Shown here: one piece after another, positions 24,945-34,352 of the stretch
Layout of the letters: every line of letters starts with the position of its first letter
Position numbering within the stretch: the stretch's first letter is position 1
Source of the DNA: Metapseudomonas otitidis
Lineage (GTDB): Bacteria; Pseudomonadota; Gammaproteobacteria; Pseudomonadales; Pseudomonadaceae
Reading direction: 5' to 3'
Length of the DNA: 64,000 nt
Assembly: GCF_900111835.1 (NCBI RefSeq)
Contig: NZ_FOJP01000012.1
Coordinates: forward strand, 124,001 to 188,000
Translations under genes and position numbers: made by a program
The notes under the pieces: model-generated
The model's input: the letters and a program-made list of their open reading frames with translations, nothing else
Told to the model about the DNA's origin: nothing
Databases searched by the model: none

Positions 24945-26839
24945 AACTGCCCCGCGTGACCGGCGCGCTGCTGGTGCTTGGCACCCTGCTCGCCCCCCTT
25001 CCCGCGTTCGCCGAACGCAACGAATCCCGCCAATGGACGCTGAACATGAAGGACGCCGAACTGCGCGACCTGGTCAGCGAAGTCGGCGAAATCACCGGCA
25101 AGACCATGGTCCTCGACCCGCGCATGAGCGGTAAGGTCACCGTGCAGTCCAGCAGCGCGCTGGACCAGGCCGGCATCTACTCGCTGTTCCTCACCGTGCT
25201 GCGCAGCCAGGGCTACGCCGCCCTCGACCAGGGCGACCGCGTGCTGATCGTCCCCGTGGCCGACGCCAAGACCAAGGCCAGCGGCAGCGAGCAGGCGGCA
25301 GACGACGAGTTCGTCACCGAGGTCATCCCGCTGCGCAACGCCACCTCCGCCGAAGTGGCCGCCGTGCTGCGCCCGCTGGTGGCGGTGGACGCCTACGTCG
25401 CCCCCTCCAGCAGCTCCAACGCCCTGGTAGTGACCGACAGCGCCAGCAACGTCGGCCGCATCCGTTCCCTGGTGCGCGAGCTGGACAGCGCCGGCGAGCG
25501 CGCCTTCTCCACCCTCGGCCTCAAGCACGCCTGGGCCACCGACCTGGCCGCCACCCTCACCGAGAGCGTCAACCAGGGCAGCGGTGCCCCGGCCGGCGCC
25601 CGCGCCATCGCCGATGCCCGCAGCAACCGGCTGATCCTGGTCGGCCCGAGCCAGGCCCGCGAGCAGATGGCCACCCTCGCCCGCCAGCTGGACGTGCCCG
25701 GCAACGCCAACGACGGCACCCGCGTGGTGCGCCTGCACCACACCGACGCCAAGCAACTGGCCGACCTGCTCTCCGGCATCGGCAAGCGCATGGAAGTGGG
25801 CAACGGCGGCAAGGAAGGCCGTGCCGGCTCCATCCTCATCAGCGCCGACGAAAGCCAGAACGCCCTGGTGCTGATGGCCGAACCGGCCCAGCTGGCGACC
25901 CTCGACGCCGTGATTGCCCAGCTCGACCGCCCCCGCGCCCAGGTGCTGGTGGAAGCGGCCATCGTCGAAGTCAGCGGCGACATCAACGACGCCCTCGGCG
26001 TGCAGTGGGCCGGCCGTGGCGGCGACGCAGCCGGTTCCATCCAGTTCGGCGGCAGCGGCCTGACCATCGGCTCCCTGCTGGGCACCCTGCAGGACGGCAA
26101 GCGCCCCACCCTGCCCGACGGCGGTGTGATCGGCGTCGGCAGCGGCCACTTCGCCGCCCTGGTCACCGCCCTGTCCAGCGACTCCAACAACAACCTGCTC
26201 TCCACCCCCAGCCTGCTGACCCTGGACAACGAACCGGCGGAGATCCTCGTCGGTCAGAACGTGCCCTTCCAGACCGGCTCCTACACCACCGACGCGGCCG
26301 GTGCCAACAACCCCTTCACCACCGTCGAGCGCCGCGACATCGGCGTGACCCTCAAGGTCACCCCGCACATCAACGAGGGCAACAGCCTGCGCCTCAAGGT
26401 CGAGCAGGAGAGCTCCGAGCTGGCCGCCGCCCCGCCGGGCATCACCACCAGCGACGCCATCACCAACAAGCGCGCGATCAAGAGCACCATCCTCGCCGAC
26501 AACGGGCAGATCATCGTCATCGGCGGCCTGATCAAGGACAACGTCAAGACCCAGGTCAGCAAGGTGCCGCTGCTGGGCGACATCCCCCTGATCGGCGGGC
26601 TGTTCCGCTCCACCAAGGAGGTCACCGAGAAGACCAACCTCATGGTCTTCCTGCGCCCCACCCTGCTGCGCACCAGCGAGGAGAGCGGCGAACTCGGCCA
26701 GCGCAAGTACAACGACCTGCGCAACCTGCGCAGCAACGACCGTGGCCCCAGCGGGCTGCTGCTGCCCAGCGACCCGCGCCAGCTGTTCGACAACGACGGC
26801 GGCCAGGTGCTGGACATGCGCGGAGCCAAGGGGCGATGA
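24941..26839 (+). CDS. gspD: Type II secretion secretin GspD
   Basis: The 632-residue secretin forms the outer-membrane channel. A standard signal peptide (ends AFA) without lipobox is followed by the N0 domain ([23 protein letters not shown]), N1-N3 repeats ([20 protein letters not shown] is typical) and the C-terminal secretin domain with [17 protein letters not shown] 60-residue tail after that could be a pilotin-binding region, but no pilotin gene is nearby. It overlaps gspC and gspE by 4 nt each, indicating tight translational coupling. Confidence 0.95.
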   Translation: MKLPRVTGALLVLGTLLAPLPAFAERNESRQWTLNMKDAELRDLVSEVGEITGKTMVLDPRMSGKVTVQSSSALDQAGIYSLFLTVLRSQGYAALDQGDRVLIVPVADAKTKASGSEQAADDEFVTEVIPLRNATSAEVAAVLRPLVAVDAYVAPSSSSNALVVTDSASNVGRIRSLVRELDSAGERAFSTLGLKHAWATDLAATLTESVNQGSGAPAGARAIADARSNRLILVGPSQAREQMATLARQLDVPGNANDGTRVVRLHHTDAKQLADLLSGIGKRMEVGNGGKEGRAGSILISADESQNALVLMAEPAQLATLDAVIAQLDRPRAQVLVEAAIVEVSGDINDALGVQWAGRGGDAAGSIQFGGSGLTIGSLLGTLQDGKRPTLPDGGVIGVGSGHFAALVTALSSDSNNNLLSTPSLLTLDNEPAEILVGQNVPFQTGSYTTDAAGANNPFTTVERRDIGVTLKVTPHINEGNSLRLKVEQESSELAAAPPGITTSDAITNKRAIKSTILADNGQIIVIGGLIKDNVKTQVSKVPLLGDIPLIGGLFRSTKEVTEKTNLMVFLRPTLLRTSEESGELGQRKYNDLRNLRSNDRGPSGLLLPSDPRQLFDNDGGQVLDMRGAKGR

Positions 26840-28305
26840 GCAGCGCGCGTCTGCCCTTCAGCTACGCCCGGCGCCACGGCGTGCTGCTGCACGGCGGCGA
26901 GCTGCTGTGCCGGGCCGGCGCCGAGCTGGCGATCCTCGCCGAGGTACGCCGCCAGCACGGCAGCGCCCTGCGCCCCCGGGTGCTGGACGCCGAGGCCTTC
27001 GCCCAGGCCCTGGCCAGCCACTACCAGGACGGCCAGAACGACGCCCGCGAAGTGGCTGACGGCCTGGGCGACGCCATGGCCGGCCAGGACGACCTGGCCA
27101 GCCTCGCCGAGCAACTGCCGCAGACCACCGACCTGCTGGAGCAGGAAGACGACGCGCCGATCATCCGCCTGATCAACGCCATCCTCGCCGAGGCGGTGAA
27201 GGCCAAGGCCTCCGACATCCACCTGGAGACCTTCGAGCGCCACCTCTCCGTGCGCCTGCGGGTGGACGGCCTGCTGCGCGAGATCCTCCAGCCCCGCCGT
27301 GAACTGGCCGGGCTGCTGGTGTCGCGGATCAAGGTCATGGCGCGGCTGGACATCGCCGAAAAGCGCATCCCCCAGGACGGTCGCATCGCCCTGCGCATCG
27401 CCGGCCACGAAGTGGACGTGCGCGTCTCCACCCTGCCCTCCACCCACGGCGAACGGGTGGTGATGCGCCTGCTGGACAAGCAGGCCGGCCGCCTCGACCT
27501 CAGCCGCCTGGGCATGGACCCCGGCACCCGCAGCCGCCTGGAAGGCGCCCTGGCGCGCCCCCACGGCATCCTGCTGGTCACCGGCCCCACCGGCTCGGGC
27601 AAGACCACCACCCTCTACGCCGGCCTGGCCAGCCTCAACAGCCAGACCCGCAACATCCTCACCATCGAGGACCCGGTGGAGTACCACCTGCCCGGCATCG
27701 GGCAGACCCAGGTCAACACCAAGGTGGACATGACCTTCGCCCGGGGCCTGCGGGCCATCCTCCGCCAGGACCCGGACGTGGTGATGGTGGGTGAGATCCG
27801 CGACCACGAAACCGCCGAGATCGCCGTGCAGGCCTCCCTCACCGGCCACCTGGTGCTCTCCACCCTGCACACCAACAGCGCCGTGGGCGCCGTCACCCGC
27901 CTGGTGGACATGGGCGTCGAGCCCTTCCTGCTGTGCAGCTCCCTGGTGGGCGTGCTGGCCCAGCGCCTGGTGCGGGTGCTCTGCCCCCACTGCAAGCAAC
28001 CCGGCCCCGCCGACGACGCCGCCTGCGAGCACCTCGGCCTCGACCCGCAGGCACGCCCCACGCTCTGGCACCCGGTGGGCTGCGACGCCTGCCAGCACAG
28101 CGGCTATCGCGGCCGCCAGGGCCTCTACGAACTGGTGCTGCTGGACGAAGCCCTGCGCCAGCTGATCCACCAGGGCGCCGGCGAGGCCGAACTGACCCGC
28201 CACGCCCGCCGCCACGGCCCCAGCCTGTTCATGGACGGCCGCGACAAGGTGCTGGCCGGCGTGACCAGCCTCGAAGAACTGCTGCGCGTCACCCGGGAGG
28301 ACTGA
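26836..28305 (+). CDS. gspE: Type II secretion ATPase GspE
   Basis: The cytoplasmic ATPase (489 residues) powers pseudopilus assembly. Walker A is [10 protein letters not shown] near residue 250, followed by the Asp box (IEDPVEY), Walker B ([23 protein letters not shown]) and the His box (LVLSTLHTN). A zinc-binding four-cysteine module is CPHCKQ...CDACQHS (about 382-420). The N-terminal region that binds GspL is shorter than in some family members. ATG 26836 overlaps gspD; the longer frame to 26005 is out of phase with gspD coding and is rejected. Confidence 0.95.
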   Translation: MSSARLPFSYARRHGVLLHGGELLCRAGAELAILAEVRRQHGSALRPRVLDAEAFAQALASHYQDGQNDAREVADGLGDAMAGQDDLASLAEQLPQTTDLLEQEDDAPIIRLINAILAEAVKAKASDIHLETFERHLSVRLRVDGLLREILQPRRELAGLLVSRIKVMARLDIAEKRIPQDGRIALRIAGHEVDVRVSTLPSTHGERVVMRLLDKQAGRLDLSRLGMDPGTRSRLEGALARPHGILLVTGPTGSGKTTTLYAGLASLNSQTRNILTIEDPVEYHLPGIGQTQVNTKVDMTFARGLRAILRQDPDVVMVGEIRDHETAEIAVQASLTGHLVLSTLHTNSAVGAVTRLVDMGVEPFLLCSSLVGVLAQRLVRVLCPHCKQPGPADDAACEHLGLDPQARPTLWHPVGCDACQHSGYRGRQGLYELVLLDEALRQLIHQGAGEAELTRHARRHGPSLFMDGRDKVLAGVTSLEELLRVTRED

Positions 28306-28306
28306 G

Positions 28307-29521
28307 ATGGCCGCCTACGAATACCTCGCCATGGACCCGGGCGGCCGCAAGCTGCGCGGCGTGCAGGAAGCCGACAGCGAGCGCCAGGCGCGCCAGTTGC
28401 TGCGCGAGCGCAACCTGGTGCCGCTCAAGCTCAGGAACCACCGGGGCAGCACCCCGCGCGAGGGCGCCCCGGGGCGCAACCGCCAGGGGCTGTCCACCGC
28501 CGACCTGGCCCTGCTGACCCGCCAGTTGGCCACCCTGGTGCAGGCCGCCCTGCCCCTGGAAGAGGTGCTCGCGGCGGTCGCCGCCCAGTGCGAGAAGCGC
28601 GCCCACCAGGCCATGGTCCTGGCCATCCGCGCGCGGGTGCTGGAAGGCCACGGCCTGGCCCGCGCCATGGCCGAGTTCCCCCGCGCCTTCCCGGCGCTGT
28701 ACCGCGCCACCGTGGCCGCCGGGGAGCGCGCCGGCCACCTGGCCCAGGTGCTGATGCAACTGGCCGACTACACCGAGGCCCGCCAGGCGGCGCGCCAGCA
28801 ACTGCAGCTGGCCATGCTCTACCCCAGCATCCTGCTGGTGGCGGCCTTCGGCATCGTCGGCTTCCTGCTCGGTTTCGTGGTGCCGGACGTGGTCAAGGTG
28901 TTCATCGACAGCGGCCAGGAATTGCCCGCCCTGACCCGTGGCCTGATCGCCGCCAGCGCCGGCCTGCAGGCCCACGGCCTGCTGATGCTGCTGCTCGTCG
29001 CCGGCGCAGCGGTGGGCGTGCACCTGGCCCTGCGCCGCCCCGCCACGCGCCTGGCCTGGCACGGCCTGCAGCTGCGCCTGCCGGTGGTGGGCAAGGTGCT
29101 GCGGGCGAGCAACTGCACCCGTTTCACCAGCACCCTGGCCATCCTCGGGCGCAGCGGCGTACCGCTGGTGGACGCCCTGGAAATCGCCGCCGAAGTGGTG
29201 GCCAACCAACGGATTCGGACGAGTCTCAAAGACGTGGCGCGCTCGGTGCGAGAAGGTGGCGGCCTGACCCGGGCACTGGAGCGCAGCGGCCACTTCCCGC
29301 CGATGATGCTCTACCTGATCGCCAGCGGTGAGCGCTCCGGCGAGCTGGACGCCATGCTCGACCGCGCCGCCACCCAGCAGGAAACCCAGCTGGCCAACCG
29401 CATCGCCATGCTCGTCGGACTGTTCGAGCCGGCGATGCTGGTGTTCATGGGCGCCAGCGTGCTGCTCATCGTCCTGGCGATCCTGATGCCCATCCTCAGC
29501 CTCAACCAACTCATCACCTGA
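28307..29521 (+). CDS. gspF: Type II secretion platform protein GspF
   Basis: The 404-residue polytopic protein has two GspF domains (about 70-190 and 270-395), each ahead of hydrophobic helices such as LLVAAFGIVGFLLGFVVPDVV and the C-terminal PAMLVFMGASVLLIVLAILMPI. Family marks include LLTRQLATLVQAALPLEEVL and FTSTLAILGRSGVPLVDALE. It links GspE to pseudopilin assembly at the inner membrane. It starts 1 nt after the gspE stop. Confidence 0.95.
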   Translation: MAAYEYLAMDPGGRKLRGVQEADSERQARQLLRERNLVPLKLRNHRGSTPREGAPGRNRQGLSTADLALLTRQLATLVQAALPLEEVLAAVAAQCEKRAHQAMVLAIRARVLEGHGLARAMAEFPRAFPALYRATVAAGERAGHLAQVLMQLADYTEARQAARQQLQLAMLYPSILLVAAFGIVGFLLGFVVPDVVKVFIDSGQELPALTRGLIAASAGLQAHGLLMLLLVAGAAVGVHLALRRPATRLAWHGLQLRLPVVGKVLRASNCTRFTSTLAILGRSGVPLVDALEIAAEVVANQRIRTSLKDVARSVREGGGLTRALERSGHFPPMMLYLIASGERSGELDAMLDRAATQQETQLANRIAMLVGLFEPAMLVFMGASVLLIVLAILMPILSLNQLIT

Positions 29522-29535
29522 AGGCAGGCACACCC

Positions 29536-29970
29536 ATGCACACCCGCAACCGGCAACGGGGTTTCACCCTGATCGAAATCATGGTCGTCGTGGTCATCCT
29601 CGGCGTCCTCGCCGCACTCGTGGTCCCGCAGATCATGAACCGCCCGGACCAGGCCAAGGTCACCGCCGCCCGCAGCGACATCAAGGCCATTGCCATGGCG
29701 CTGGACATCTACAAGCTCGACAACCACGGCTACCCCAGCACCCAGCAGGGCCTCGAAGCGCTGGTCAGCAAGCCCAGCGGCACCCCGGCCGCACGCAACT
29801 GGAACCCCGACGGCTACCTCAAGCGCCTGCCCGTCGACCCCTGGGGCAACCCCTACCAGTACGTGGTGCCCGGCAGCCGGGGCACCGCCTACGACCTGTT
29901 CTCCTTCGGTGCCGACGGCCGTGCCGGCGGCGAAGGCCTGAATGCCGAGATCGGCAACTGGGACCTCTGA
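29536..29970 (+). CDS. gspG: Major pseudopilin GspG
   Basis: The 144-residue pseudopilin has the prepilin peptidase site RG/FTLIE and the helix IMVVVVILGVLAALVVPQIM. The conserved C-terminal region includes YPSTQQGLEAL and LPVDPWGNPYQYVVPG, with acidic residues that bind calcium in this family. It builds the pseudopilus shaft. No prepilin peptidase (GspO) is encoded in the window, so PilD elsewhere is presumably used. The stop overlaps the gspH start (TGATG). Confidence 0.96.
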   Translation: MHTRNRQRGFTLIEIMVVVVILGVLAALVVPQIMNRPDQAKVTAARSDIKAIAMALDIYKLDNHGYPSTQQGLEALVSKPSGTPAARNWNPDGYLKRLPVDPWGNPYQYVVPGSRGTAYDLFSFGADGRAGGEGLNAEIGNWDL

Positions 29971-30482
29971 TGCAGCGCTGGCGCCACCGCACCCCGCCGG
30001 CTCGCCAGGGCCGAGGCTTCACCCTGCTGGAAGTGCTGGTGGTGATCCTCATGGTCGGCCTGCTGGCCAGCACCCTGACCCTCGCCCAGAGCGACCACGG
30101 CCCGCAGCACGCCAAGCGCGAAGCCGAGCGCCTGCGCAGCCTGCTCGGCCTGCTGCGCGAGGACGCCATGCTGGAGCGCCAGGAACTGGGCGTGCGCATC
30201 GAACCCGACGGCTACTCCGTGCACCGACTGGACACCGACGGCCGCTGGATCCCGGCCAGCGACTACCGCCCGCAGCAGCTGCCCGACAGCCTGCGCCTGC
30301 ACCTGGAACTGGGCGAGCAGGCCCCCGGCCTGGGCGCCCCCGTGCCCGGCCCCGGCCCCCAGCTGCTGGTGCTCTCCAGCGACGAGCTGACGCCCTTCAG
30401 CCTGCAGATCGAGGTGCGCGGCCGGCCGGTGCTGGAACTGTCCAGCGACGGTCTGGAGGAGGTGCGCGTTGAAACGCTCTGA
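29970..30482 (+). CDS. gspH: Minor pseudopilin GspH
   Basis: It has 170 residues with the cleavage site RG/FTLLE after a 16-residue basic leader and the helix VLVVILMVGLLASTLTLA. The globular part carries RLRSLLGLLREDAMLERQELGVRIEPDGY, typical of GspH. It belongs to the tip-associated minor pseudopilins. It ends 14 nt inside gspI. Confidence 0.9.
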   Translation: MQRWRHRTPPARQGRGFTLLEVLVVILMVGLLASTLTLAQSDHGPQHAKREAERLRSLLGLLREDAMLERQELGVRIEPDGYSVHRLDTDGRWIPASDYRPQQLPDSLRLHLELGEQAPGLGAPVPGPGPQLLVLSSDELTPFSLQIEVRGRPVLELSSDGLEEVRVETL

Positions 30483-30837
30483 CGGCTTCACCCTGCTGGA
30501 AGTGATGGTTGCCCTGGCGATCTTCGCCACCCTCTCCGTCGCGCTCTACAGCGCCGCCACCCACGTCGCCCGCAACAGCGCCGGGCTGGTGGAACGCAGC
30601 CTCGCCAGCTGGCTGGCGGACAACCGTCTCAACGAACTGCGCGTCGGCCTGCTGGCGCCGCAGATGGGCCACCGGGAAGAGCGCATTGCCTTCGCCGGCC
30701 GCGAATGGCTGCTGGCCGTGGAAGTGGGCAACGCCCCCGACCCGCGCCTGCTGGAAGTGGACGTGGCCGTCGCCGTGCCCGGCCGCCCCCCGGTGACCCG
30801 CGCGCGCCTGAACGGCTTCATCGAGGCCCGCCCATGA
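30469..30837 (+). CDS. gspI: Minor pseudopilin GspI (TTG start)
   Basis: This is a 122-residue pseudopilin with the site DG/FTLLE and helix VMVALAIFATLSVALYSAA. The start is TTG at 30469: the ideal GGAGGAGG lies about 5 nt upstream, inside gspH, and no ATG is available before the cleavage motif. The globular domain shows the GspI pattern ADNRLNELR and REWLLAVEV. The use of TTG may set a low level relative to gspG. Confidence 0.92.
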   Translation: MKRSDGFTLLEVMVALAIFATLSVALYSAATHVARNSAGLVERSLASWLADNRLNELRVGLLAPQMGHREERIAFAGREWLLAVEVGNAPDPRLLEVDVAVAVPGRPPVTRARLNGFIEARP

Positions 30838-31418
30838 CCCAGCGCGGCTTCACCCTGCTGGAAGTGCTGATCGCCATCGCCCTGTTCAGCCTGCTCGGCC
30901 TGGCCAGCTACCAGCTGCTGCAGCGGGTGCTGCACAGCGAACAGCGCATCGAATTGCACGAACAGCAACTGCGCAGCCTGCAGCGGGCCCTGGACATCCT
31001 CCAGCGCGACCTCTGGCAGGCCGTACCCCGCCCCCTGCCCGACGACCCCAGCCGGCGCCAGGCGCTGATCGGCCGAGACGACCGCCTGCGCCTGCTGCGC
31101 GGTGGCGCGGCCAACCCCCTCGGCCAGCCCCGCAGCGACCTGCTGCTGGTGAGCCACCAGTGGGAAGACGGCGAATGGTGGCGCGAATTCCGTAACCCCG
31201 ACGACGGCGCCACCCGCCGCCAGCGCCTGCTGCAGGGCGTCACCCTGCTGCGCCTGGGCTACATCGACGCCCAGGGCGCGCGCCACGACAGCTGGCCTGC
31301 CAGCGGCGGCGCCCTGGCCTTGCCGGCCGCCGTGGACCTGGTGCTCGACGCACCGGGCTACCCGGAGCTGCGCCGGGTGATCCTCCTGCCCGGTAGCGAG
31401 GGCCAGCGTGATGACTGA
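30834..31418 (+). CDS. gspJ: Minor pseudopilin GspJ
   Basis: The 194-residue product begins MTQRG/FTLLEVLIAIALFS. The typical GspJ stretch LQRALDILQRDLWQAVPRP and the later LLLVSHQWEDGEWWREF support the call. GspJ forms the tip trimer with GspI and GspK. ATG 30834 overlaps the gspI stop (ATGA); the longer frame from 30705 lies inside gspI and is rejected. Confidence 0.93.
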   Translation: MTQRGFTLLEVLIAIALFSLLGLASYQLLQRVLHSEQRIELHEQQLRSLQRALDILQRDLWQAVPRPLPDDPSRRQALIGRDDRLRLLRGGAANPLGQPRSDLLLVSHQWEDGEWWREFRNPDDGATRRQRLLQGVTLLRLGYIDAQGARHDSWPASGGALALPAAVDLVLDAPGYPELRRVILLPGSEGQRDD

Positions 31419-32283
31419 ACACCGCCAACGCGGCGTCGCCCTGCTCAGCGTGCTGCTGGTCACCGCCCTGGTGACCCTGGTGGTGGCCGACATGCTCGCC
31501 CGCCAGCGCCTGAGCCTGGCCGCCACCGCCCGCCAGCTGGACCAGCAGCACCTCTGGCAGATGGCCCTGAGCGGCGAGACCTGGGCCCGCCAGCAACTGC
31601 GGGACGACCTGGCCAACCGCGAAGACCCGCCCCAGGTCCACCTGGGCCAGGGCTGGGCACGTACGCCACAGCGCTGGGACCTGGGCGGCGGCCAGGTGCA
31701 GGTGCGCATCGAAGACCTGGCCGGCCGCTTCGACCTCGACCACCTGCGGGTCGGCCGCAGCGACCTGCAGCGCGCCCGCTACCAGCGCCTGCTGGCCCAG
31801 CTCGACGTGCCCGCCCACGACCCCGCGCGCCTGCCCACCCGGCCCGGCCCCGGCGGCAAGGCCCAGGGCCTGCTGGACGCCAGCGAGCTGCTGCGCCTGG
31901 GCGACCTCGCCCCCCAGGACTTCGCCCGCCTGGCGCCCCACGTGGCCACCCTCGGCGGCGCGTCCCTCAACCTCAACACCGCCTCGGCTGTGCAGCTGGC
32001 GAGCCTGGAAGGCCTCGACCCGTCCCTCGCCCGCACCCTGGTGCAGGCACGCCCCGCCGACGGCTGGGCCACGGTGCAGGACTTCCTCGAACTGCCCCTG
32101 CTGCAGGGCCGCGAAGTGCGCGCCCCGGGCCTGGCCGTGGACAGCCGCTTCTTCCGCATCCACCTGCTGGCCGAGCTGGGCGACCGCCGCCTGCACCTGG
32201 CCAGCGACCTGCACCTGGAACAGGACGGGCACCTGCGGGTGCTGCGTCGCCAGGTGCTCCCATCCCCTTCAACGACGGAGTGA
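31411..32283 (+). CDS. gspK: Minor pseudopilin GspK
   Basis: The largest pseudopilin (290 residues) has a short leader, cleavage at RG/VALLSV, a hydrophobic helix and a helical inserted domain. LNLNTASAVQLASLEGLDPSLARTLV is the helix-hairpin-helix-like signature of GspK. As usual for GspK, the residue five places after the cleavage is not Glu. ATG 31411 is preferred over GTG 31408 because of codon and spacing from GAGGG. It overlaps gspJ by 8 nt. Confidence 0.93.
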   Translation: MTEHRQRGVALLSVLLVTALVTLVVADMLARQRLSLAATARQLDQQHLWQMALSGETWARQQLRDDLANREDPPQVHLGQGWARTPQRWDLGGGQVQVRIEDLAGRFDLDHLRVGRSDLQRARYQRLLAQLDVPAHDPARLPTRPGPGGKAQGLLDASELLRLGDLAPQDFARLAPHVATLGGASLNLNTASAVQLASLEGLDPSLARTLVQARPADGWATVQDFLELPLLQGREVRAPGLAVDSRFFRIHLLAELGDRRLHLASDLHLEQDGHLRVLRRQVLPSPSTTE

Positions 32284-32288
32284 CCCCC

Positions 32289-33371
32289 GTGCACGCCTGG
32301 CTCCACCTGTCCACCCCCGCCGCCGACAGTCCTGCCACCTGGTGGACGGCCACCGGCGCCCCCGCCCAGGGCAACCTGGAGCAGGCCGCCAAGGCACTGG
32401 CCGGCCACGCCCTGACCCTGCTGCTGCCCGCCGAGGCTGCCAGCCTGCACAGCGTCGAGGTCCCGGCGCGCAGCGGCCGCTGGCTGCGCCAGGCGGTGCG
32501 CTCCGCCCTGGAAGAACGCCTGCTGGACGACCTGGACCGCCTGCACCTGGCCCAGGGGCCGCTGCAACAGGGTCGCCAGTGCCGGGTGATCGCCCTCGAC
32601 CGCGCCTGGCTCAGTGCCTGCCTGGAGCGCCTGTCCGCCGTGGGGCTGACGCCCCGGCGCATCCACCTCGACGCCGACTGCCTGCCCCCCGGCCAACCCC
32701 TGGCCCTGCGCTGTGCCGGTCGCTGGCTGGTGGGCGGCGCACCCGGCCTCTGCGATGCCCTGGACGACGAAACCCTGGCCGCCAGCGCCGTGCTGCTGCC
32801 CAGCGACCTGCAACAGCGGGAAGACGAACCCTGGGCGCTGCTGGCCGAAGGCAGCCGCCAGGCCATCGACCTGCGCCAGGGCGAGTTCGCCGGTGGCGAC
32901 CGCCGCGCCATGCCCTGGGGCACCCTGGCCCTGCTGCTGGTGCTCGCCGGCAGCGGCCAATGGCTGCACGACCGCATGCAGCGCCAGACCCTGGAGCAGG
33001 CCACCGCCACCCTGGAGGCCGAGAACCTCGCCCAGTGGCAGGCCCGCGTGCCCGACGAGCCCCGCGTGGTGGACCTGGAGCGCCAGGTGCGCGCCCGCCT
33101 GGCCAAGGCCGATCAGCCCGACACCGACCTGGCCCGCAGCCTGGAGCACCTGGCGCGCACCTGGAGTGCCGGCGGCGGCGCCCTGGCCAAGGTCCAGCGG
33201 CTCGACTACCAGGCCGGCGAAGGCTGGACCCTGCGGGTCGGCAGCGCCTCCTTCGCCGACCTCGAACGCCTGCGCGAAGGGCTCACCGGCCAAGGCCTGG
33301 CGGTGCAGTCCGACGCCGGCGCCCGTGACGCCCAGGGCGTCAGCGCGCGCCTGCAGATCGCCACCCCCTGA
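32289..33371 (+). CDS. gspL: Type II secretion protein GspL (GTG start)
   Basis: It has about 360 residues, with an N-terminal cytoplasmic actin-like domain, one membrane helix near residue 215 (GTLALLLVLAGSGQWLHDRM) and a periplasmic ferredoxin-like end (VQRLDYQAGEGWTLRVGSASFADLERLREGL). GspL recruits GspE. GTG 32289 has GGAG 8 nt upstream; the GTG at 32280 overlapping the gspK stop is the alternative. Confidence 0.88.
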   Translation: MHAWLHLSTPAADSPATWWTATGAPAQGNLEQAAKALAGHALTLLLPAEAASLHSVEVPARSGRWLRQAVRSALEERLLDDLDRLHLAQGPLQQGRQCRVIALDRAWLSACLERLSAVGLTPRRIHLDADCLPPGQPLALRCAGRWLVGGAPGLCDALDDETLAASAVLLPSDLQQREDEPWALLAEGSRQAIDLRQGEFAGGDRRAMPWGTLALLLVLAGSGQWLHDRMQRQTLEQATATLEAENLAQWQARVPDEPRVVDLERQVRARLAKADQPDTDLARSLEHLARTWSAGGGALAKVQRLDYQAGEGWTLRVGSASFADLERLREGLTGQGLAVQSDAGARDAQGVSARLQIATP

Positions 33372-33385
33372 CCCCAGGAGCCCCC

Positions 33386-33859
33386 ATGTCGCCCGCCACC
33401 CTCACCGCCCCCTTGCGCCAGCGCTGGGACCAGTTGCCACCCCGTGAGCGCCGCGCCCTGCTGCTGCTCGTGCTGTTCCTCACCCCGGTGCTGGCCTGGA
33501 CCCTGCTCCTGCAACCGGAGCGCGCCGCCCTGCAGCACGCTCAGCAGCAGTACCAGCAGGCTCAGATGCTGCGCTTCGACCTCACCCGCCTGCCCGCCAG
33601 CGCCCCCCGCGCCAGCCTGGACGCCAAGGCCCTGCCCGGCCTGCTGGCCCGCTCCGGCGCAGAGGCGCAACTGAACATCGAGCGCATGGACAACGAAGCC
33701 GGCGGCGCCATCCACCTCACCCTGGAAGGCAGCCTCGACGCCCTGCTGGGCTGGCTGCAGAGCGTGGAACGGGCCGGCGCCCGGGTCACCCGCCTGGGCC
33801 TTGAAGTGAACCCCGACGCCCTCGCCCGCGCCCGCCTGCTGGTGGAACCGGGGCACTGA
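33386..33859 (+). CDS. gspM: Type II secretion protein GspM
   Basis: The 157-residue bitopic protein has one helix (ALLLLVLFLTPVLAWTLLL, about 25-43) and a periplasmic domain with LDALLGWLQSVERAGARVTRLGLEVN, the conserved GspM end. It partners GspL. Last gene of the operon; gspN and gspO are absent. A CAGGAGCCCCC ribosome site precedes the ATG. Confidence 0.9.
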   Translation: MSPATLTAPLRQRWDQLPPRERRALLLLVLFLTPVLAWTLLLQPERAALQHAQQQYQQAQMLRFDLTRLPASAPRASLDAKALPGLLARSGAEAQLNIERMDNEAGGAIHLTLEGSLDALLGWLQSVERAGARVTRLGLEVNPDALARARLLVEPGH

Positions 33860-33939
33860 CTCCGGGCGGGCATATTCAGACCTTCTTCCTGTCTTCTTTC
33901 CCTGAGTAGTGAGCGCACTCGGTGCTGATGCCAGTCTTG

Positions 33940-34185
33940 GAATGGTGGGGCGGGGATAACCGCCCCTTCAGGAGGCCGAGCGCAGTCGTCGTGTAGGGGG
34001 TTGAGCGACATGGATGTCGCGAGAGCGCTGCTGGGCCAGGGATGGCCCGTCAGCGCGTGCCCCTGGAACGACGATGGAGTGAGGGAAGTCCCGCGCAGCG
34101 GGACCCGTATGCAGGGGCAAGCCCTTTTGGCTCCTTTTGGGGCGACTGCCAAAAGGGGCTCGCCCGGGAGGGCGAAACATGTGCC
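33940..34185. repeat. Multi-hairpin intergenic element
   Basis: Between gspM and mexE lies a block made almost entirely of short inverted repeats: GCGACATGGATGTCGC (about 34008-34022), GGGCCA...TGGCCC (about 34033-34048), CCCGCGCAGCGGG (about 34090-34102), CTTTTGG...CCAAAAGG (about 34123-34156) and TCGCCCGGGAGGGCGA (about 34160-34175). I recognise this composite motif as one that recurs in intergenic DNA of pseudomonads and relatives. It codes for nothing convincing. The function is unknown; repeat or structured RNA are both possible. Confidence 0.6.
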
Positions 34186-34251
34186 ATCAGCAGAACTCCG
34201 ATAACCAGCCGGGCCTGAATAAACACTTCCCGCACCCTCCCAGACCCATTC

Positions 34252-34275
34252 ATCACCCACAGTGATAGTCACCTT
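34252..34275 (+). promoter_or_regulatory. Candidate MexT nod-box upstream of mexE
   Basis: ATCA-CCCAC-AGTGAT-AGTC-ACCTT fits the MexT nod-box form ATCA-N5-GTCGAT-N4-ACYAT in spacing and in 11 of 15 defined positions. It ends 77 bp before the mexE ATG. MexT, a LysR activator, is not encoded in the window. Confidence 0.4.
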
Positions 34276-34352
34276 CGCAGCGTTCGATTCGTTCCGCTCA
34301 GCCCCGCGACGCAGACTCCGCCCACTCACAAGTCCAACTGGCGGAGCTACAC

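Noticed and set aside
28307-33859. Possible gspN/gspO or pilotin gene inside the T2SS operon
   Set aside because: All space is filled by gspF to gspM with overlaps; nothing resembling a prepilin peptidase or pilotin is present.
34001-34204. Small frame MSDMDVARALLGQGW... in the gspM-mexE spacer
   Set aside because: It is a translation of the multi-hairpin element; the codons follow the palindromes, not a protein pattern.
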